A stretch of 64,000 bases of DNA from Chelydra serpentina (Eukaryota; Chordata; Testudines; Chelydridae). Of the stretch, positions 12,299 through 24,250 are shown piece by piece. Below the pieces are notes generated by a model, which ran no database searches, was not told the DNA's origin, and saw nothing but the letters and a program-made list of their open reading frames with translations. The DNA lies in the NCBI GenBank assembly GCA_037349315.1, contig JBAIAC010000004.1:44676001-44740000 (forward strand), given 5' to 3'. The position numbers and the translations under genes were made by a program. Numbering within the stretch: the first letter of the stretch is position 1; every line of letters begins with the position of its first letter.

Positions 12299-12412
12299 AG
12301 GGTATGTCTACAGCTATGTCACTATAGTGCTGTAGTGTGGATGCTTCTACATCTACAGAAGTGTTTTTTTCCTATCAATGTAGTTAATCCACTTCTCTGA
12401 GGGTATGTCTAT
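12299..12412. mobile_element. MITE fragments with GGTATGTCTA ends
   Basis: GGGTATGTCTACAGC (about 12300) and GAGGGTATGTCTATGCC (about 12398) are two Harbinger-type end sequences in the same orientation. They probably represent two truncated copies side by side. Confidence 0.42.
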
Positions 12413-12552
12413 GCCTTACTCTCTCTCCAAGTTTGATCTTTCGATGAGGATGGTGGGGAGGGTAGTCATTCATCCAGTCTCAGGCCTCTTTTCTCACTTT
12501 TTGTGTGTGAAAGAATAGTAGAAGAATTTCTCTACTTCCCCCAGCAAATGTT

Positions 12553-12740
12553 CTGGGTGAAGAGAAGACAAGGACAGTGAAAGAGGAGAATGATGGAGAA
12601 AATGAACAACGCATACAAAAAAGGAGAAGAAGAGAAAAGAAAGGAAAAGAGGGAGAGGACAGAAAGGAAGGAGCGAGGGAAGAAAACTGGAGGGAAAAGA
12701 CAGAAAATACAGAGCAAAAGGGAATAACAGAGTAAAATGA
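12553..12740 (+). repeat. Polypurine tract
   Basis: About 190 bp is almost entirely A and G on the + strand (GAAGAGAAAAGAAAGGAAAAG is typical). Apparent open frames on the opposite strand (Ser/Phe/Leu-rich) are products of this composition. Confidence 0.8.
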
Positions 12741-13021
12741 AATGAATATCTTACTTTTACTGTATGCGTCATTTTTCATCTCGCAGAATCCTAACTCACT
12801 TTACAAACGATGGAACTATTGGATAGCTGAAAATGCTTCTGTGTGTTGCCAACCCATGGCCATCTGAACTGCCAAAATGCAATGGAATTATTCTAGCTCT
12901 GCATAGGAGCAAGAAGAGGTCATAGAGTCAGGGGCTCTCTGCAGCCCCCTACCAGCTGTAGCCCTATTGTATTTCCACTGCTTTTCGGTCCTGTGGGTTT
13001 TATGAGGATTCAAAGTATTTT

Positions 13022-13252
13022 ATGATTTGTTTGTTGTTTGTATTACAGCACCTAGAGGTCCCTAAAGAGATCAGGGCTCACTTGTCCTAGGCGCTGTACA
13101 AATGCATAGTAAGAGAGAGTCCTTGCCCTAAAGAGCTTACAGTCGAAATAAACAAGACAAAGGGTGGGAGAAAGGAATGATTGGTATCCCATTTTACAGC
13201 TGAGGAACCGAGAGGCTAAGTGACTTTCCCAAGGTCACACAGGAAGGCTGTT
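13022..13252 (+). repeat. MIR-like SINE
   Basis: The order CAGCACCTAGAGGTCCC, GGCGCTGTACAAATGC, TTGCCCTAAAGAGCTTACAG and TTTTACAGCTGAGGAACCGAG is followed by CCCAAGGTCACACAGGAAGG. This is a near full-length MIR-type SINE in sense orientation. A CR1 3' end follows directly. Confidence 0.62.
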
Positions 13253-13254
13253 GG

Positions 13255-13336
13255 AGATGGGACATTGGACTAGAGAGACCACAGGTCTGACCCAGTAGGG
13301 TATTTCTTAAGTTCTATTTCTTAAGTTCTTAAGTTC
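13255..13336 (+). mobile_element. CR1 LINE 3'-end fragment
   Basis: GGGACATTGGACTAGAGAGA, CCACAGGTCTGACCCAGTAG and a repeated TTCTTAAGTTC tail match the extreme 3' end of the CR1 subfamily also seen reversed at 15957. Confidence 0.65.
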
Positions 13337-13550
13337 AACCACGAGATCAGGATTGCATTTAGTGAGGAATAAAGTTATGTATTAGCACGAGTTTTAATTG
13401 TTCCTCTTCTCACAAGCATTGAAAGACATTTCAAACAATTTTCAGTCAACTTTCCTACCACCACACATCATCATGTCTTTTGTTTATGCCACAAATTAGG
13501 GCAAATCTATTTCATGTTCCTCTACCTGCAATGCCAGCTTGATTCAAGCC

Positions 13551-13618
13551 CAGATCCTCGAATGTTGAAATTAATGGGAGTTAGGCACCTAAATATCATT
13601 GAGTATCTGGGCCTTAGT
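13551..13618. repeat. Short hairpin repeat
   Basis: CCCAGATCCTCGAATGTTGA at the left and GAGTATCTGGGCC at the right are imperfect inverted ends around GGAGTTAGGCACCTAAATA. The same family occurs at 14934. Confidence 0.5.
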
Positions 13619-14405
13619 TACCAGATTGCAGGTCTCAGGCATAACAAGAAAGTAGAACTTTGTTAAAGAGAGTCTAAATGCTATCTAAAATAGCTTTTCT
13701 ATGTGAGAGTATGTTGTGATTACAAGGTTCAGTGTGTCTCACAAAACACTAGGCCTAAATGCAAATGCCACACATCAAATCCCAGTGAGATATAATTTAT
13801 GTTTCTAGCCCAGATAGGGCATGATCCACTTGCCACTGAATTCAATGGGAGTAGATTCAGACCCAGTGTCTGTGAAATACTAACCCTTAAAATTGTCACT
13901 GGCACAAGACTGAATGAAATAACCATTGTTTTAACTCCTGTTAACTGTGCAGTGAAAGAGGCACCAGCTTCGGGTCTTGTAAGTCTGCACCATTCCTAAT
14001 GTTCAAAGCAGATGGACCCCATGAAATACATGGAGTATGGAGTTCTGGTGGTATCTAGCGAGCTTTTTCCACATCAGGGCATGTCCTCATTACAACAACT
14101 TGCAAAATTACATTTGAAAGTCTATGTGAAGAGAATGCAAAGTTTGCATGGTTCTGAATTAAAAGAGGCAAATCCTCAACCCGTGTAATTTGTCATAGCT
14201 CCGTTCACTTCCGCCTTAACACTGCCCCCTTGTGCATGTCCATACACTGTATGCATGTACATACACTGGGGTAAGTCAGGTGCAATTCCATTGGTTTCAG
14301 TGAAAAACTAAGTGATAGAATAAGGGGCATAGTTTTTAATTGTATGGTAACTACACAAATAGTGCAATGCCATAGCACATATCCATTTTCTACAACCTTG
14401 GAGAT

Positions 14406-14545
14406 ATATATATATATATATGAAGAACTCAAGGAAAGGTGACCTCACCTTCCAGAAAATGATTATCACAAAAACTTCATTATATTATAAAAACTATGTG
14501 TATACATACCTTACAATTGATATATATATATATATATATATACAC
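14406..14545. repeat. Two AT microsatellites
   Basis: Runs of alternating AT lie at about 14406-14421 and 14519-14541, in an AT-rich stretch without recognised genes. Confidence 0.85.
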
Positions 14546-14933
14546 ATACCTTACAATATAAAAATATAACCCAAATATTTCACCACACACACAATTATTT
14601 TTAAATTTTTCAAAATAGAAAGCGTAATGAAATCAAATGAAACACTAATAAAAAAAGAAGTAATTAGCAGTGTGCCTCTTCATGGTGCATATTGTGTGTA
14701 CTGGAAAACTAGAATTAACACACCTTGGGTGATCTTTGTTTTGCACAACATTAATAAACATCCATCATAGTTCTTTCATATTAATATGCCACAAATACTT
14801 TTCTAAGATTGGCTAGCCAAGACCAAAGAAAGAAGTAAGTTACATAGCATTAGACTGCAACATTCAGCCACTTGCTGTGAGCAGAGGCTGTTGAAGACCT
14901 CTACCACCACAGGAGAAGCACTGAGGAAATGGG

Positions 14934-14988
14934 CCCTGATCCTCAAAGGTTGTCAAGTGCCTAAATACCTTTGAGGATCTGGGGCCTT
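14934..14988. repeat. Short hairpin repeat
   Basis: GGCCCTGATCCTCAAAGGT pairs with CCTTTGAGGATCTGGGGCC, giving a stem of about 18 bp around AAGTGCCTAAATA. It looks like the core of a palindromic MITE of the same family as 13551. Confidence 0.6.
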
Positions 14989-15956
14989 GTGCCTCACCCA
15001 GGCACAGTCTCCCCCACAGGGCTTGTGCATTTTGCACCAGCCATTAGACTGAAAGAGCATATGGTACCTGTGGGGTGAAATGTTCCTCTGCCACCTCTGC
15101 CTTTTTTGGCAAGTTCCTCTGCTGAGAGCACAGGGACTGGTAGTTTGTGCCGCGCTTGAGCAGCTTTGTTGGATACCTTTGAAAATCTCCCTCCAAGACT
15201 TTCTGCATTGAGGAACTCCTTATTTATGCACTTACAGAAGGGAGTCCATGTGCTTGACGAGGCCAGATAGTCATCTCCCAGGCAAAGAGTTAGACCCTGC
15301 ATATCTTTTCTGACTCAGACTTTTTAATCTCTCTGGTATTCGTTTACATAGTTCTATGAAATGCCATATACTATACATTTGCTTTTAATTTGTCAGCACA
15401 CCTTGGCCCTGGAGCAATTTAGAGAGGAAGATAGGTAACAATTAAACTCATTTACTTGTGCATAGATCCCACTTCCTTAGGTGCCATTCAGAGAATCAAG
15501 CAGTGAACCAGGAAGTTAATTTAGCAGTACACAGATGAACAGCAGAGGCTGCCCTAGCCACAATTTGGTGGTGGTGGTGGTGAGGGGTGTCACAAGGCTA
15601 ACTGCAAAACTAGGGAATCTACAATCTGAGGTGGGCATGATATTCCTGAACATTTATGTTATGCTTAATCTGTGATGTGTTGTGTCAGAATAGTTTATTG
15701 TGTACCTTTCATATTACTGCTTTAATAGGCTTTGTCTGGATCACACTGCAGTATACAACACTACAGGATGCTACAAATGTATCTAAGGCTGCAGAAAAAG
15801 ATACACTATACTATAGTAATTGAGAAACAGCCTATGATCTACAGTATTTTCATGTTATGGCATCATTTGCTGCTGTAGAGCCTAGGTGAATAGGAAATAT
15901 ATATCTTTTGGCTGTTCTCAAGACAGCACACTCTGAACGTTGAAAAGGACAAAATA
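14989..15956. other. Unassigned intergenic DNA
   Basis: Apart from a GGT microsatellite near 15566-15582, I recognise nothing here. Confidence 0.5.
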
Positions 15957-17990
15957 CATAAGAACAAAAGAATGGTCATACCAGGTCTAGCCTTGTATCC
16001 TGTCTTCCAACAGTGGCCAGTTCCAGGTGCTTGAGAGGGAATGGACAGAACAGGGAAATTATTGAGTGATCCATCCCCTGTCATCCAGTCCCAGTTTTTG
16101 GCAGTCAGAGGTGTAGGGACACTAAGAGCATGGGGTTGTGTTCATGACTATCTTGGCTAATAGCCAATGGTAGACTTGTCCTCCATGAACTTCTCTAATT
16201 CTTTTTTTAACCTGGTTGTACTTTTGGCGTTCACAAAATCCATTGGCAATGGATTCCATGGGTTGATTGTATGTTGTGTGAAGAAGTACTTCCTTATGTT
16301 TGTTTTAAATCTGTTGCCTATTAATTTCATTGGGTGGCCCCTGGTTGTTGTGTTCTGTGAAGGGTAAATAAAACTTCCTTATTCACTTTCTCCATGCCAG
16401 TCATGATTTTACAGATCTTTATCATATCCCCCTTAGTCATCTCTTTCCTAAACTGAACAGTCCCAATCTTTTTAATCTCTCCTCATACGGAAGCTGTTTT
16501 ATACGCCTAATCATTTTTATTGCCCTTCTCTGTACCTTTTCCAATTCTAATATTCTTTTTTTGAGATGAGGGTGACAAGAACTGCTTGCAGTATTCAAGG
16601 TGTGGCTGTACCATGGATTTATATAGTGACATTACGCTATTTTCTGTTTTATCTATTCCTTTCCTAATAGTTCCTAACATTCTATTAGGTTTTTTTTGAA
16701 TGCCACTGCACATTGAGCAGATGTTTTCAGAGAACTATCCACAATGACTCCAAGATCTCTTTCCTGAGTGGTAACAGCTAATTTAGATCCATCCAATGTG
16801 CATTTCTTTGCACTTATTAGCATTGAATTTCATCAGTGTTGCTTAGTCATTCAGTTTTGTGAGATCCCTTTGTAATACTTTGCATTCAGTTTTGGACTTA
16901 AATATGCTGAATAATTTTGTATCATCTGCAAATTTTGCCACCTTACTGTTTACCCTCTTTTCCAGATAATTTTTGAATATGTTGAACAGTGCATGTGCCA
17001 GTACAGACCCATGGGGGATGCTACTATTTACCTCTCTCCACTGTGAAAACTGACCATTTATTTCTATCCTTTGTTTCCTATCTTTTAACCAGTTCCTGAT
17101 CCATGAGAGGACCTTCCCTCCTATCTCATGACTGCTTATTTGCTTAAAAGCCTTTGGTGTGGGATCTGTCAAAGGCTTTCTGACAGTCCAAGTACACTAT
17201 ATCAGCTGGATCGTCCTTGTCCACCTGTTTGTTGACTCCCCTCAAAGAACTCTAACAGATTTGTGAGTTATGATTTCATTTTACAAAAGCCGTGTTGACT
17301 CTTCCCCAACATATTGTGTTCATCTATGTGTCTGATACGTCTGTTCTTTATCATAGTTTCAACTAATTTGCCTGGTACTTAAGTTAGGCTTACTGGCCTG
17401 TAATTGACAGGATCACCTCTGGAGCCTTTTTAAAAAATCAGTGTCATATTAGTTATCCTCCAGTCATCTGGTACAGAGGCTGATTTAAATACTAGGTTAT
17501 ATACCACAGTTAATAGTTCTGCAATTTCATATTTGAGTTCCTTCAGAACTCTTGGGTGAATACCATCTGGTCCTTGTGGCTTATTACTGTGTAATTTATC
17601 AATTTGTTCCCAAAACTCCTCTGTTGACACCTCAGTCTGAGACAGTTACTCGGATCTGTCATCTAAAAAGAATGGCTCAGGTGTGGGAATCTCCATCACA
17701 GCCTCTGCAGTGAAGACCAATGCAAAGAATTCCTTTAGTGTCACCGCAATGGCCTTATCGTCTCTGAGTGCTCCTTTAGCACCATGGTCGTTCAGTGGCC
17801 CCATTTATTGTTTGGCAAGCTTCCTGACTGTGATATACTTTTTAAAAAATCTGTTAGTTTTTGTTTCTTTTGCTAGTTCTTCAAATTCTTCTCTTTTTTT
17901 TGGCCTGCCTAATTATACTTTTACACTTGACTTGCCAGAGTTTATGCTCCTTTCTATTTTCCTCAGACTGACTATTTTCTTAAAATGAAT
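15957..17990 (-). mobile_element. CR1 LINE, 5'-truncated, - strand
   Basis: The 3' end lies at 15957 (TAAGAACAAAAGAATGGTCA on the + strand) and the element runs leftward in sense. Its 3' untranslated region and the C-terminal part of ORF2 occupy about 15957-16510, and the reverse transcriptase relic lies above that. Sense ORF2 text ends near 17990, so the 5' half (ORF1 and endonuclease) is absent, the usual form of CR1 insertions. Confidence 0.82.
16507..17988 (-). pseudogene. CR1 ORF2 reverse transcriptase relic
   Basis: On the - strand, in frame pieces from high to low coordinates, it reads SNKPQGPDGIHPRVLKEL and SVPDDWRITN, followed by the finger/palm region. VLSWIRNWLKDRKQR and a variant of the VPQGSVLGP block (IPHGSVLAHALFNIF) come next, then KFADDTKLF and [20 protein letters not shown]. 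These are the ordered motifs of CR1 reverse transcriptase, which copies LINE RNA into DNA at the target. The catalytic FADD pair is still present, but stops and frameshifts separate the pieces, so there is no functional protein. Confidence 0.82.
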
Positions 17991-18569
17991 CTTGTTCAGA
18001 CTGGGCAGGTGTTTTGAAAAGGAGGAAGTGAAAATTGGCAGGCCAGAAATTGGCTGGCAGTGAAACTAATTCTGAGACTGAAGGGCTTGATTTTCTTATG
18101 GTCATCTAATAAATAGATGGAAGCAGCCTGACCTCTTTTGCCGGCTTTTCTTTCTCACATCCAGCTTCACCTTTTTTCACCTACACTCATTATTTTCAGG
18201 GACTCTTCCACTGTGCCCATTTCCCCTCGCTGTAAATTGTGCTAAGTTTCCACAGCTTCCATTCCTCCCACAGGAGCTGCTGGCACTTAGTCCTGCTAAT
18301 AATCAGGCTACTTTAATGTACATGGAATTAGATTGAGTGGATTTAGGAGCCTGATTTTGGCAGCATGATCTGAAAATGTTGGCCTTAAGGCCCAGTTCCT
18401 TCATCAGTTACCTTTACCTTCCTCCATGAGTAGTTTCATTGACTTCCAAGGATCTACAAGAACTGTTTGGCCCAGATATAATAATGCATGCATTAGATCA
18501 CCATAGTAATGTGTACTCTTTGGTCAATCAGTCTCATAGTGAACCGTTTAAACAAACACGGTGCTCAAA

Positions 18570-19256
18570 CTGTGGGGGAGGAGGAATGAAGTTATATCTA
18601 CATCCAAATAGAGATAACACCCCATCCTCTCCCCCAGTTAGCAATGGTATCTCCTCCCTGAAAATAGTGATGGTACGCCCATGCTACCTCAAACAGTGAT
18701 GTTACCCCCTCCTCTCACCCTACTTAGTGTTGGTATGCCCACCCCACAGAGGGTGACAGCAAACCCTCCTTTCCCCCCAAATAGTGAATGTGTGCCCCTC
18801 CCCCAGATAGTGATGCCTATCCCTCCTCTCTCCCTCCCCCAATTATTGATGGAGTGCCCATCCCCTCCACAGAGTGAAGGCCTGCCCACCCATCAGTTAG
18901 TGATGGCATGCCCTCCTCTTCCCCCAGATAGTGATGGTATGCTCCCTTGTGATGGTAGGTCCCCTCTCTCCAATTAGTGAGGACATGAAACCTCCCCCCC
19001 CCCCAAAGTGATGGTATGCCCTCTCACCCCCCACATAATGATGGTATGCCCCACCCCAGTGACGTTATGCCCCTCTCCCTCCAATTAGTGATATTGTAAC
19101 CCCCCCCTTCAATTAGTTATGGTGTGCTCTCCTCTCCCCCCAGATACTGATGGTGTGCCCCCCATGATGGTATGCCTACCTTTCAACTAGTGATGGTATG
19201 ACCCCTCACCCCCCCATTAGTGATGGTATCTCCCCCCGCTACACTCATGGTATGTT
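18570..19256 (+). repeat. Degenerate minisatellite
   Basis: About 20 imperfect copies of a unit like AGTGATGGTATGCCC followed by a C-rich spacer (CCTCTCCCCC and variants) fill roughly 690 bp. Unit length varies from about 25 to 45 bp, mostly through changes in the C-runs. The array lies about 3 kb upstream of the GSX1 promoter. Confidence 0.8.
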
Positions 19257-19259
19257 TAA

Positions 19260-22240
19260 ATTTGTTATGAACAACTTTCCGTTGCCAGCAGGCAGCAGTG
19301 AGGAGGGGGCAGGGGAGGGTGGTGGCGATGTTGGGTAACCAGCTTCCACGTTCCCTTCCCTCCTCAGTTCAAGCACTGACAACACGTCAGGCAGGAATTA
19401 CGCTTCTGCAATGTGGAAGAGCTAACACGTGACCGCAGCCCTCGAGCAGCCAGCCTACCTCGGAAAGGGTTACTGGAAAGAAGTTTGAAGCCAGTAAACG
19501 CGTCGCAAACGTTTGCCAGGCAGGAGTGACAAACCCTTAGCACTGTAATCCGCACCAGTGGTCTCTCCGCGCCCCCCCCCACACACTTTTACAAGGTTTA
19601 CATAAGTACTGCCATTGCCCATCAAAGTGTTAAAGGAATTGCAATAGCTGGAGCTGCAGATGTCTTGGGATTTCCCAGCCCATTGCAGATGAAGGAAAGT
19701 GTCTGAAGACACCAGGAACAGCCCATGATGTAATTTGTTCGTTTGTGGTTCTTTCTGGGTTATTTTCCGGCGTGTTACCTATAGGTTGTGTCGCTTCTGC
19801 GAAAGTATTTTTATCTGCCTCCTGGTACTGTATGAAGATCGCATACCCGGGCTCGCTTTCAGAAAACAAACAGAGGAAGCAAGCTTGGCGCTGAAAAGAG
19901 GAGTGTAAAGCAGTAGGATTAAAGGTCTGTGGTCGTTTCAAGCTCTCATAAAATCGAGCTGAAGGATGCTATTTTGCTGCAGTCTGGGTTCTTCCAGCCC
20001 ACAGTGGCACAACAAACCATTTCAACATTTCAGCACAAAACAGATTCCATTGTTGGGCTGCACATTAAAAAGTGTTATTCGCTTTGAAGTTTTTGTCTAA
20101 TGGCTCTAAACTGAAAGAAAATGTTTTCCTATTACTTAATTCAATCATAGCGAAGAGGCTTGGTAAAAAGCCCACGGATTTTGCCCAAAGTGTGACAGAG
20201 TTCTCTTTGTGTTTGCTTATCCTCTGCTGTCACACACTTTAATTCGCCTCTCTTTATCTGGCATTCAAAACTTTCTTCAATGACATTCAATAAGGTCCAG
20301 CGGCTGGAAAAAAAACTGGTTATTTTTTTAGATATTCTTTCCCAGTAGCTTTGGGCTTGGTGTGCATTCAGGGACTGTTAACCCTTTGCCTCCCTGTGGC
20401 TGGGAGCCCCGGGGTTCAGGCCTCGGACAGCAGGAATCTCTTAGACTGGGGCTAGAAATCCACACCCCCTCGGTGGCTGGCCATTTCCCAGCAAGAAGCT
20501 TTACCTCTTCCCAGGCTCAAATTCGCGATAAACATCTGCATAAAAAATATTCGCTCTTTTTTTTTTAATGAAAGCTGCTGCGGGAACGATAAACTACGAA
20601 TCTGGGAATCTCCAGGGAGCTCAGGCATCGGTTTTTAGTATCATTCTGTTGTATCCTTTATTTTTATAATGGAAAACAAACCGAATACATTTCTAGGCTC
20701 AGACCGTCAATCTTGTCTCGAGCAAACCTGCCCCAGACTTCGGTGGGAAATGTAAGGAGTGCAAGGCAGAAGTACAGGGTTACATTGTTTCCCAAGCATT
20801 TTATTCTATTATTTCCTCCCTGTACAAAAAAAAAATCCGTTTGGTGTTTTTAGATGGGCAGATTACGGTATGTTCTATCAACACAATTTCTTCCCATTGT
20901 AATGGGGTTTACAGCCCCGAGATCTAGTAAGTGGTCCGGGCTGAAGAAAAAATGTATTCGTATAAATGCTTTTTTTCTTACTGACATGTATTCCTTACCA
21001 ACCTACAAATTAAACAACACCAACGAACCAATACTAAACAACACCAACAAAAACGCCTCCCTGCCTTATACACAGACACAATTCAACGCCTAGATCAAGT
21101 ACTGAATGGTGTGTGTGTGTGTGTGCGCCCGCGCGCGCATAGACATTAGATATAGATCAGGTTGTAAGCTTTAAAGATCTTTTTCATTACCAATAAAGAT
21201 ACCGCCTCTTTTATTTATGCTAATTTTCACGACATGGGAGGGGGAAGCTAATTGTTAAAACTGCTCTGAAGCTGAAATATTTCAAAGCCTGTTTAATCAG
21301 TGCACGGCATTTAAAGTTGTTTAACTGTTGTATAGCCAGAAAGACAGGAAGAAACCGCATTGCAGCCTATTACAACTCAAGTGGTTTAAAATGAAGAAAG
21401 CATCCTTACTCTCTCTTGAATAGAGACGTACATTTATTTATTTACTATACGTATATAGAATCGTAACATCCACCTATCTACCCACCGAGACATACTATAG
21501 ATATATAGTATGCGCAAAGTGTGTGTGCACTTTGTATGCATTGTGTAGCTAGCTATGTGTGTGCGGATATGCATCTATGTAGGTATCCAAGAAACAGTGG
21601 GGCTGCTTTTTCATTTTGAATTGCAACAGGTTAAGGTACGGCGAACTCTCCTCGTGTATATGCGCCAGACGGACAGATAGCTGAGCTATCTACCTATTGT
21701 ACCAGTCCTTTGCCATGTGAAGCGGGTTTATACAAATAACAACACCCAGTATTGTGTATAGCGAAGGATTAAGCTCCTGCTAATGCACAAAGAAAGGGGC
21801 TTGAGATAGCGGGCGAGTTGTGGGAGATGGGGAAGAAGTTCCCAACAAAAGGAAGAGGAGAAAGTTACGGGTGTGTTTGCAGCACCTCGGGGGTCGCCTT
21901 GCAGGGACCGGCGCTGCGGCGGAGAGCGCAGAGCAAAGCCGCTGCCCAGGTGGGCCGGTAAGGGAAGTTGCAGTGAGTTGAAACAGTTGCTGCCGCAGAA
22001 GGGAAAACCGACGAGGGGAGCGGGCTGCCGGCGGCTGAAAGCGCAGGAGCGCGAGAAAGAGCCGGCGGAGAATATGAACTCGCTGGCGAATGAGCAAATA
22101 ACCCCGCCAAAGGGAGAGGAGGGGTGAGGCCGCCAGCTACGGCGTGGGTGGGGCTGACAAGAATGGAGTACATTATGCAGTTCATTTAGTTAACAAGGGA
22201 AATAATGAGGAAGCGTGCAGCGTGAATGCCAAGAGACAGG
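19260..22240. other. Repeat-poor GSX1 upstream region
   Basis: About 3 kb has no recognised transposon or coding sequence. Many AT-rich homeobox-type words (TTAATTG, TTTAATCAG, TTAAAGTTG) lie between 21180 and 21420. This is where cis-regulatory elements of GSX1 would be expected, but regulatory function cannot be read from one sequence. Confidence 0.5.
21109..21140. repeat. GT/GC dinucleotide repeat
   Basis: An alternating GTGTGTG run passes into GCGCCCGCGCGCGC, a sequence able to adopt Z-DNA. Confidence 0.8.
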
Positions 22241-23720
22241 CACAAAAAGCCTATTGAGCGCCCCGGCCGCTCCTGGCGTAGCCATCACATGGCAGAGGCC
22301 CTATTTAAGCGGCGAGCCCGGCGCCTTTCAGCACCACTGGGGCTGGCCAGCACCCCGAGGCACCTCCGGCGGCTCCAGCAGCGCCGGGCCGGCAGCGCCG
22401 GGAGATGCCGCGCTCCTTCCTGGTGGACTCGCTGGTGCTGCGGGAGGCGAGCGAGAAGAAGAGCGAGAGCAGCCCGCCGCCGCCCCTCTTCCCCTACGCC
22501 GTGCACCCCTCGCACCCGCTGCACGGGCTGCCCCCCGGCGCCTGCCACTCGCGCAAGGCCGGGCTGCTGTGCGTGTGCCCGCTCTGCGTCGCCGCCTCGC
22601 AGCTGCACCCGCCGCCCCCGGCCCTGCCGCTGCTCAAGGCCTCCTTCCCCCCGTTCGGCTCGCAGTACTGCCACGCGCCCCTGGCCCGGCAACACTCGGC
22701 CTCCTCCGCGGTCAGCGTCAGCCACGCGCCGGCCATTTACCAGACCGCCTACCCCCTGCCCGACCCCAGGCAGTTCCACTGCATCTCCGTCGGTAAGTGC
22801 CCGGCCTGGCGGGAGCTGAGAGGTGGGGCAAACGGGCCCGAGCCTGGCCTGCCCGACGCCCCGTGCGCCCCTAGGCGGTGCGGGCCAGGGCAGGGTGGGG
22901 CCAATGTCACCAGTGCCAAAGGCCGGCTGGCCCTCATGTAAGCAGAGGAGGGGAGCGGGCCCTGCCCCCGGCAGTGCAGGGTATGCCATCGGCGCAACGG
23001 CAACTGCGGCCTGGGGAGAGGCGGGGGACACTGTAGGGTACCAGCCCGGGCACTGATACCTCGCATGTAATGCGCAAGGGGACGCGTGGCACGGCAGCGC
23101 ACGCCATGCACCACCCCTGCCATGCCGTATAATAGCTCCGGCATGGGGGTGAGCTGGCGGGACATGCCATCCACCGCCTAGGCAGTGCCAGGCAGCGTAT
23201 GCAATAGTGTGCGTCCTGTGGCGCTCCTAGAGGCACCCGGCCAACAGCTCGCTGCTCGGTGCGTGGCTCGGGGATCCCAGCCTGCCGGGATGTGGGGAGG
23301 TTTCAAGGACGTCAAATGGGCCCCTGGGGCAGCTCTGGGTGCAGCGGGTTTAGCGCCACGGACTCTGACCGTCCGCTTTCCTCTGCAGACAGCACCTCCA
23401 GCCAGCTGCCCAGCAGCAAGCGGATGCGCACCGCCTTCACCAGCACGCAGCTCCTGGAGCTGGAGAGGGAGTTCGCCTCCAACATGTACCTCTCCCGGCT
23501 CCGGCGCATCGAGATAGCCACCTACCTGAACCTCTCCGAGAAGCAGGTGAAGATCTGGTTCCAGAACCGCCGGGTCAAGCACAAGAAAGAAGGCAAAAGC
23601 AGCTCCCACCGAGGAGGGGGTTCTGCCCACAGCTGCAAATGCTCCTCTCTGGCCACCACAAAGTGCTCGGAGGACGACGAGGACTTGCCCATGTCTCCAT
23701 CCTCCTCAGGGAAAGACGAT
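21860..23720. promoter_or_regulatory. CpG-rich island over GSX1
   Basis: From about 21860 to 23720 the sequence is markedly GC-rich with frequent CG dinucleotides, unlike the AT-rich flanks. It covers the promoter, both exons and the intron of GSX1, as is usual for developmental homeobox genes. The island also creates long open frames on both strands that are not genes. Exact limits would need a computed CpG ratio. Confidence 0.75.
22302..22309 (+). promoter_or_regulatory. GSX1: GSX1 TATA-like box
   Basis: TATTTAAG stands alone in GC-rich sequence 96 bp before the start codon. It would place the transcription start near 22330-22335 and give a 5' leader of about 70-75 nt. The spacing is plausible but transcript ends are not visible. 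Confidence 0.6.
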
Positions 23721-23744
23721 AGAGATCTCACAGTCACCCCCTAG
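22405..23744 (+). CDS. GSX1: GS homeobox 1 transcription factor, two exons
   Basis: This encodes a 247-residue nuclear homeodomain protein. The family specifies neuronal precursors in the ventral telencephalon, hypothalamus and spinal cord by binding TAAT-type sites. Exon 1 is 22405-22792 and exon 2 is 23389-23744 (stop TAG). The intron of 596 bp starts GTAAGT, ends CTCTGCAG and splits an Asp codon after its first base. The N terminus [14 protein letters not shown] is the SNAG-like repressor motif of GSX1; GSX2 starts differently. [15 protein letters not shown] is the conserved Cys block (residues 47-61). The homeodomain spans residues 139-198 (23415-23594), with WFQNRR in helix 3 and Asn at homeodomain position 51. 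The C terminus has the acidic [18 protein letters not shown] block. It is shorter than human GSX1 (264 residues, from memory), mainly because the Gly-rich and Ala-rich stretches are lacking. The ATG matches the family start. No PDX1 is seen downstream in this window. Confidence 0.97.
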
Positions 23745-23907
23745 CCCCACAGCCCCCAGAGACTAACCCGAGAGCAGAAGGGGATCTTGACCCGTCCTGT
23801 GCCAAAACGCTGTGGAAGGATTTTATACCGTTTTGTATATTTCATGTAATTTACAAAGGACTTTCTGGCCTTTTTAGAAATCCTGTGAGTGCCGCTGTGT
23901 CGTTGTA

Positions 23908-23913
23908 AATAAA
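23908..23913 (+). terminator. GSX1: GSX1 poly(A) signal, proximal
   Basis: AATAAA lies 164 bp after the stop codon and is followed by GT-rich sequence (GTGGTGAGGGGTTTTGG, about 23960). It would give a 3' UTR of about 185 nt. Confidence 0.65.
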
Positions 23914-24250
23914 CTGTCCGTGTGAGCCTAAATGTCGCCAACTGTTGCTATTTTACTTGTGGTGAGGGGTTTTGGTTTTGTCATCAGGCGAAATCTCCGC
24001 TCCCCGACCTCTGTGTTGTGAACTGTGATTAATTGTATCTGGTAAACAGCGACTGTCCAGAGCAATCTATTTCTCAGAGAGGCGGGGAGGGGAGAACTAG
24101 TTCTGTAATTTGTATCAATGGTCGGGAATCATTCAGCTTTATTATCTCCCGGCATTTCGTCCCTCTCCAAAGCCAAAGTGGGGACGCGCACAGGGTCACT
24201 ACGGTGATCTCTAGAAGCAGGTAATGAAGTGTGAAATGTGGTTTGACGCC

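Noticed and set aside
12480..12779. Open frames rich in Ser, Phe and Leu on the - strand
   Set aside because: They are the complement of a polypurine tract and carry no protein signal.
18570..19256. CRISPR-like array
   Set aside because: Repeat units vary in length and sequence, the spacers are C-runs, and the window is vertebrate; it is a minisatellite.
22215..22819. Other + strand open frames of about 195 codons overlapping exon 1
   Set aside because: Ala/Arg/Pro-rich translations of the wrong frames of GSX1; only the frame starting at 22405 matches the family.
22285..23031. 248-codon open frame on the - strand over GSX1 exon 1
   Set aside because: It lies opposite GSX1 coding sequence in a GC-rich island, has Pro/Gly/Arg-rich content without domain features, and is explained by the lack of AT-rich stop codons there.
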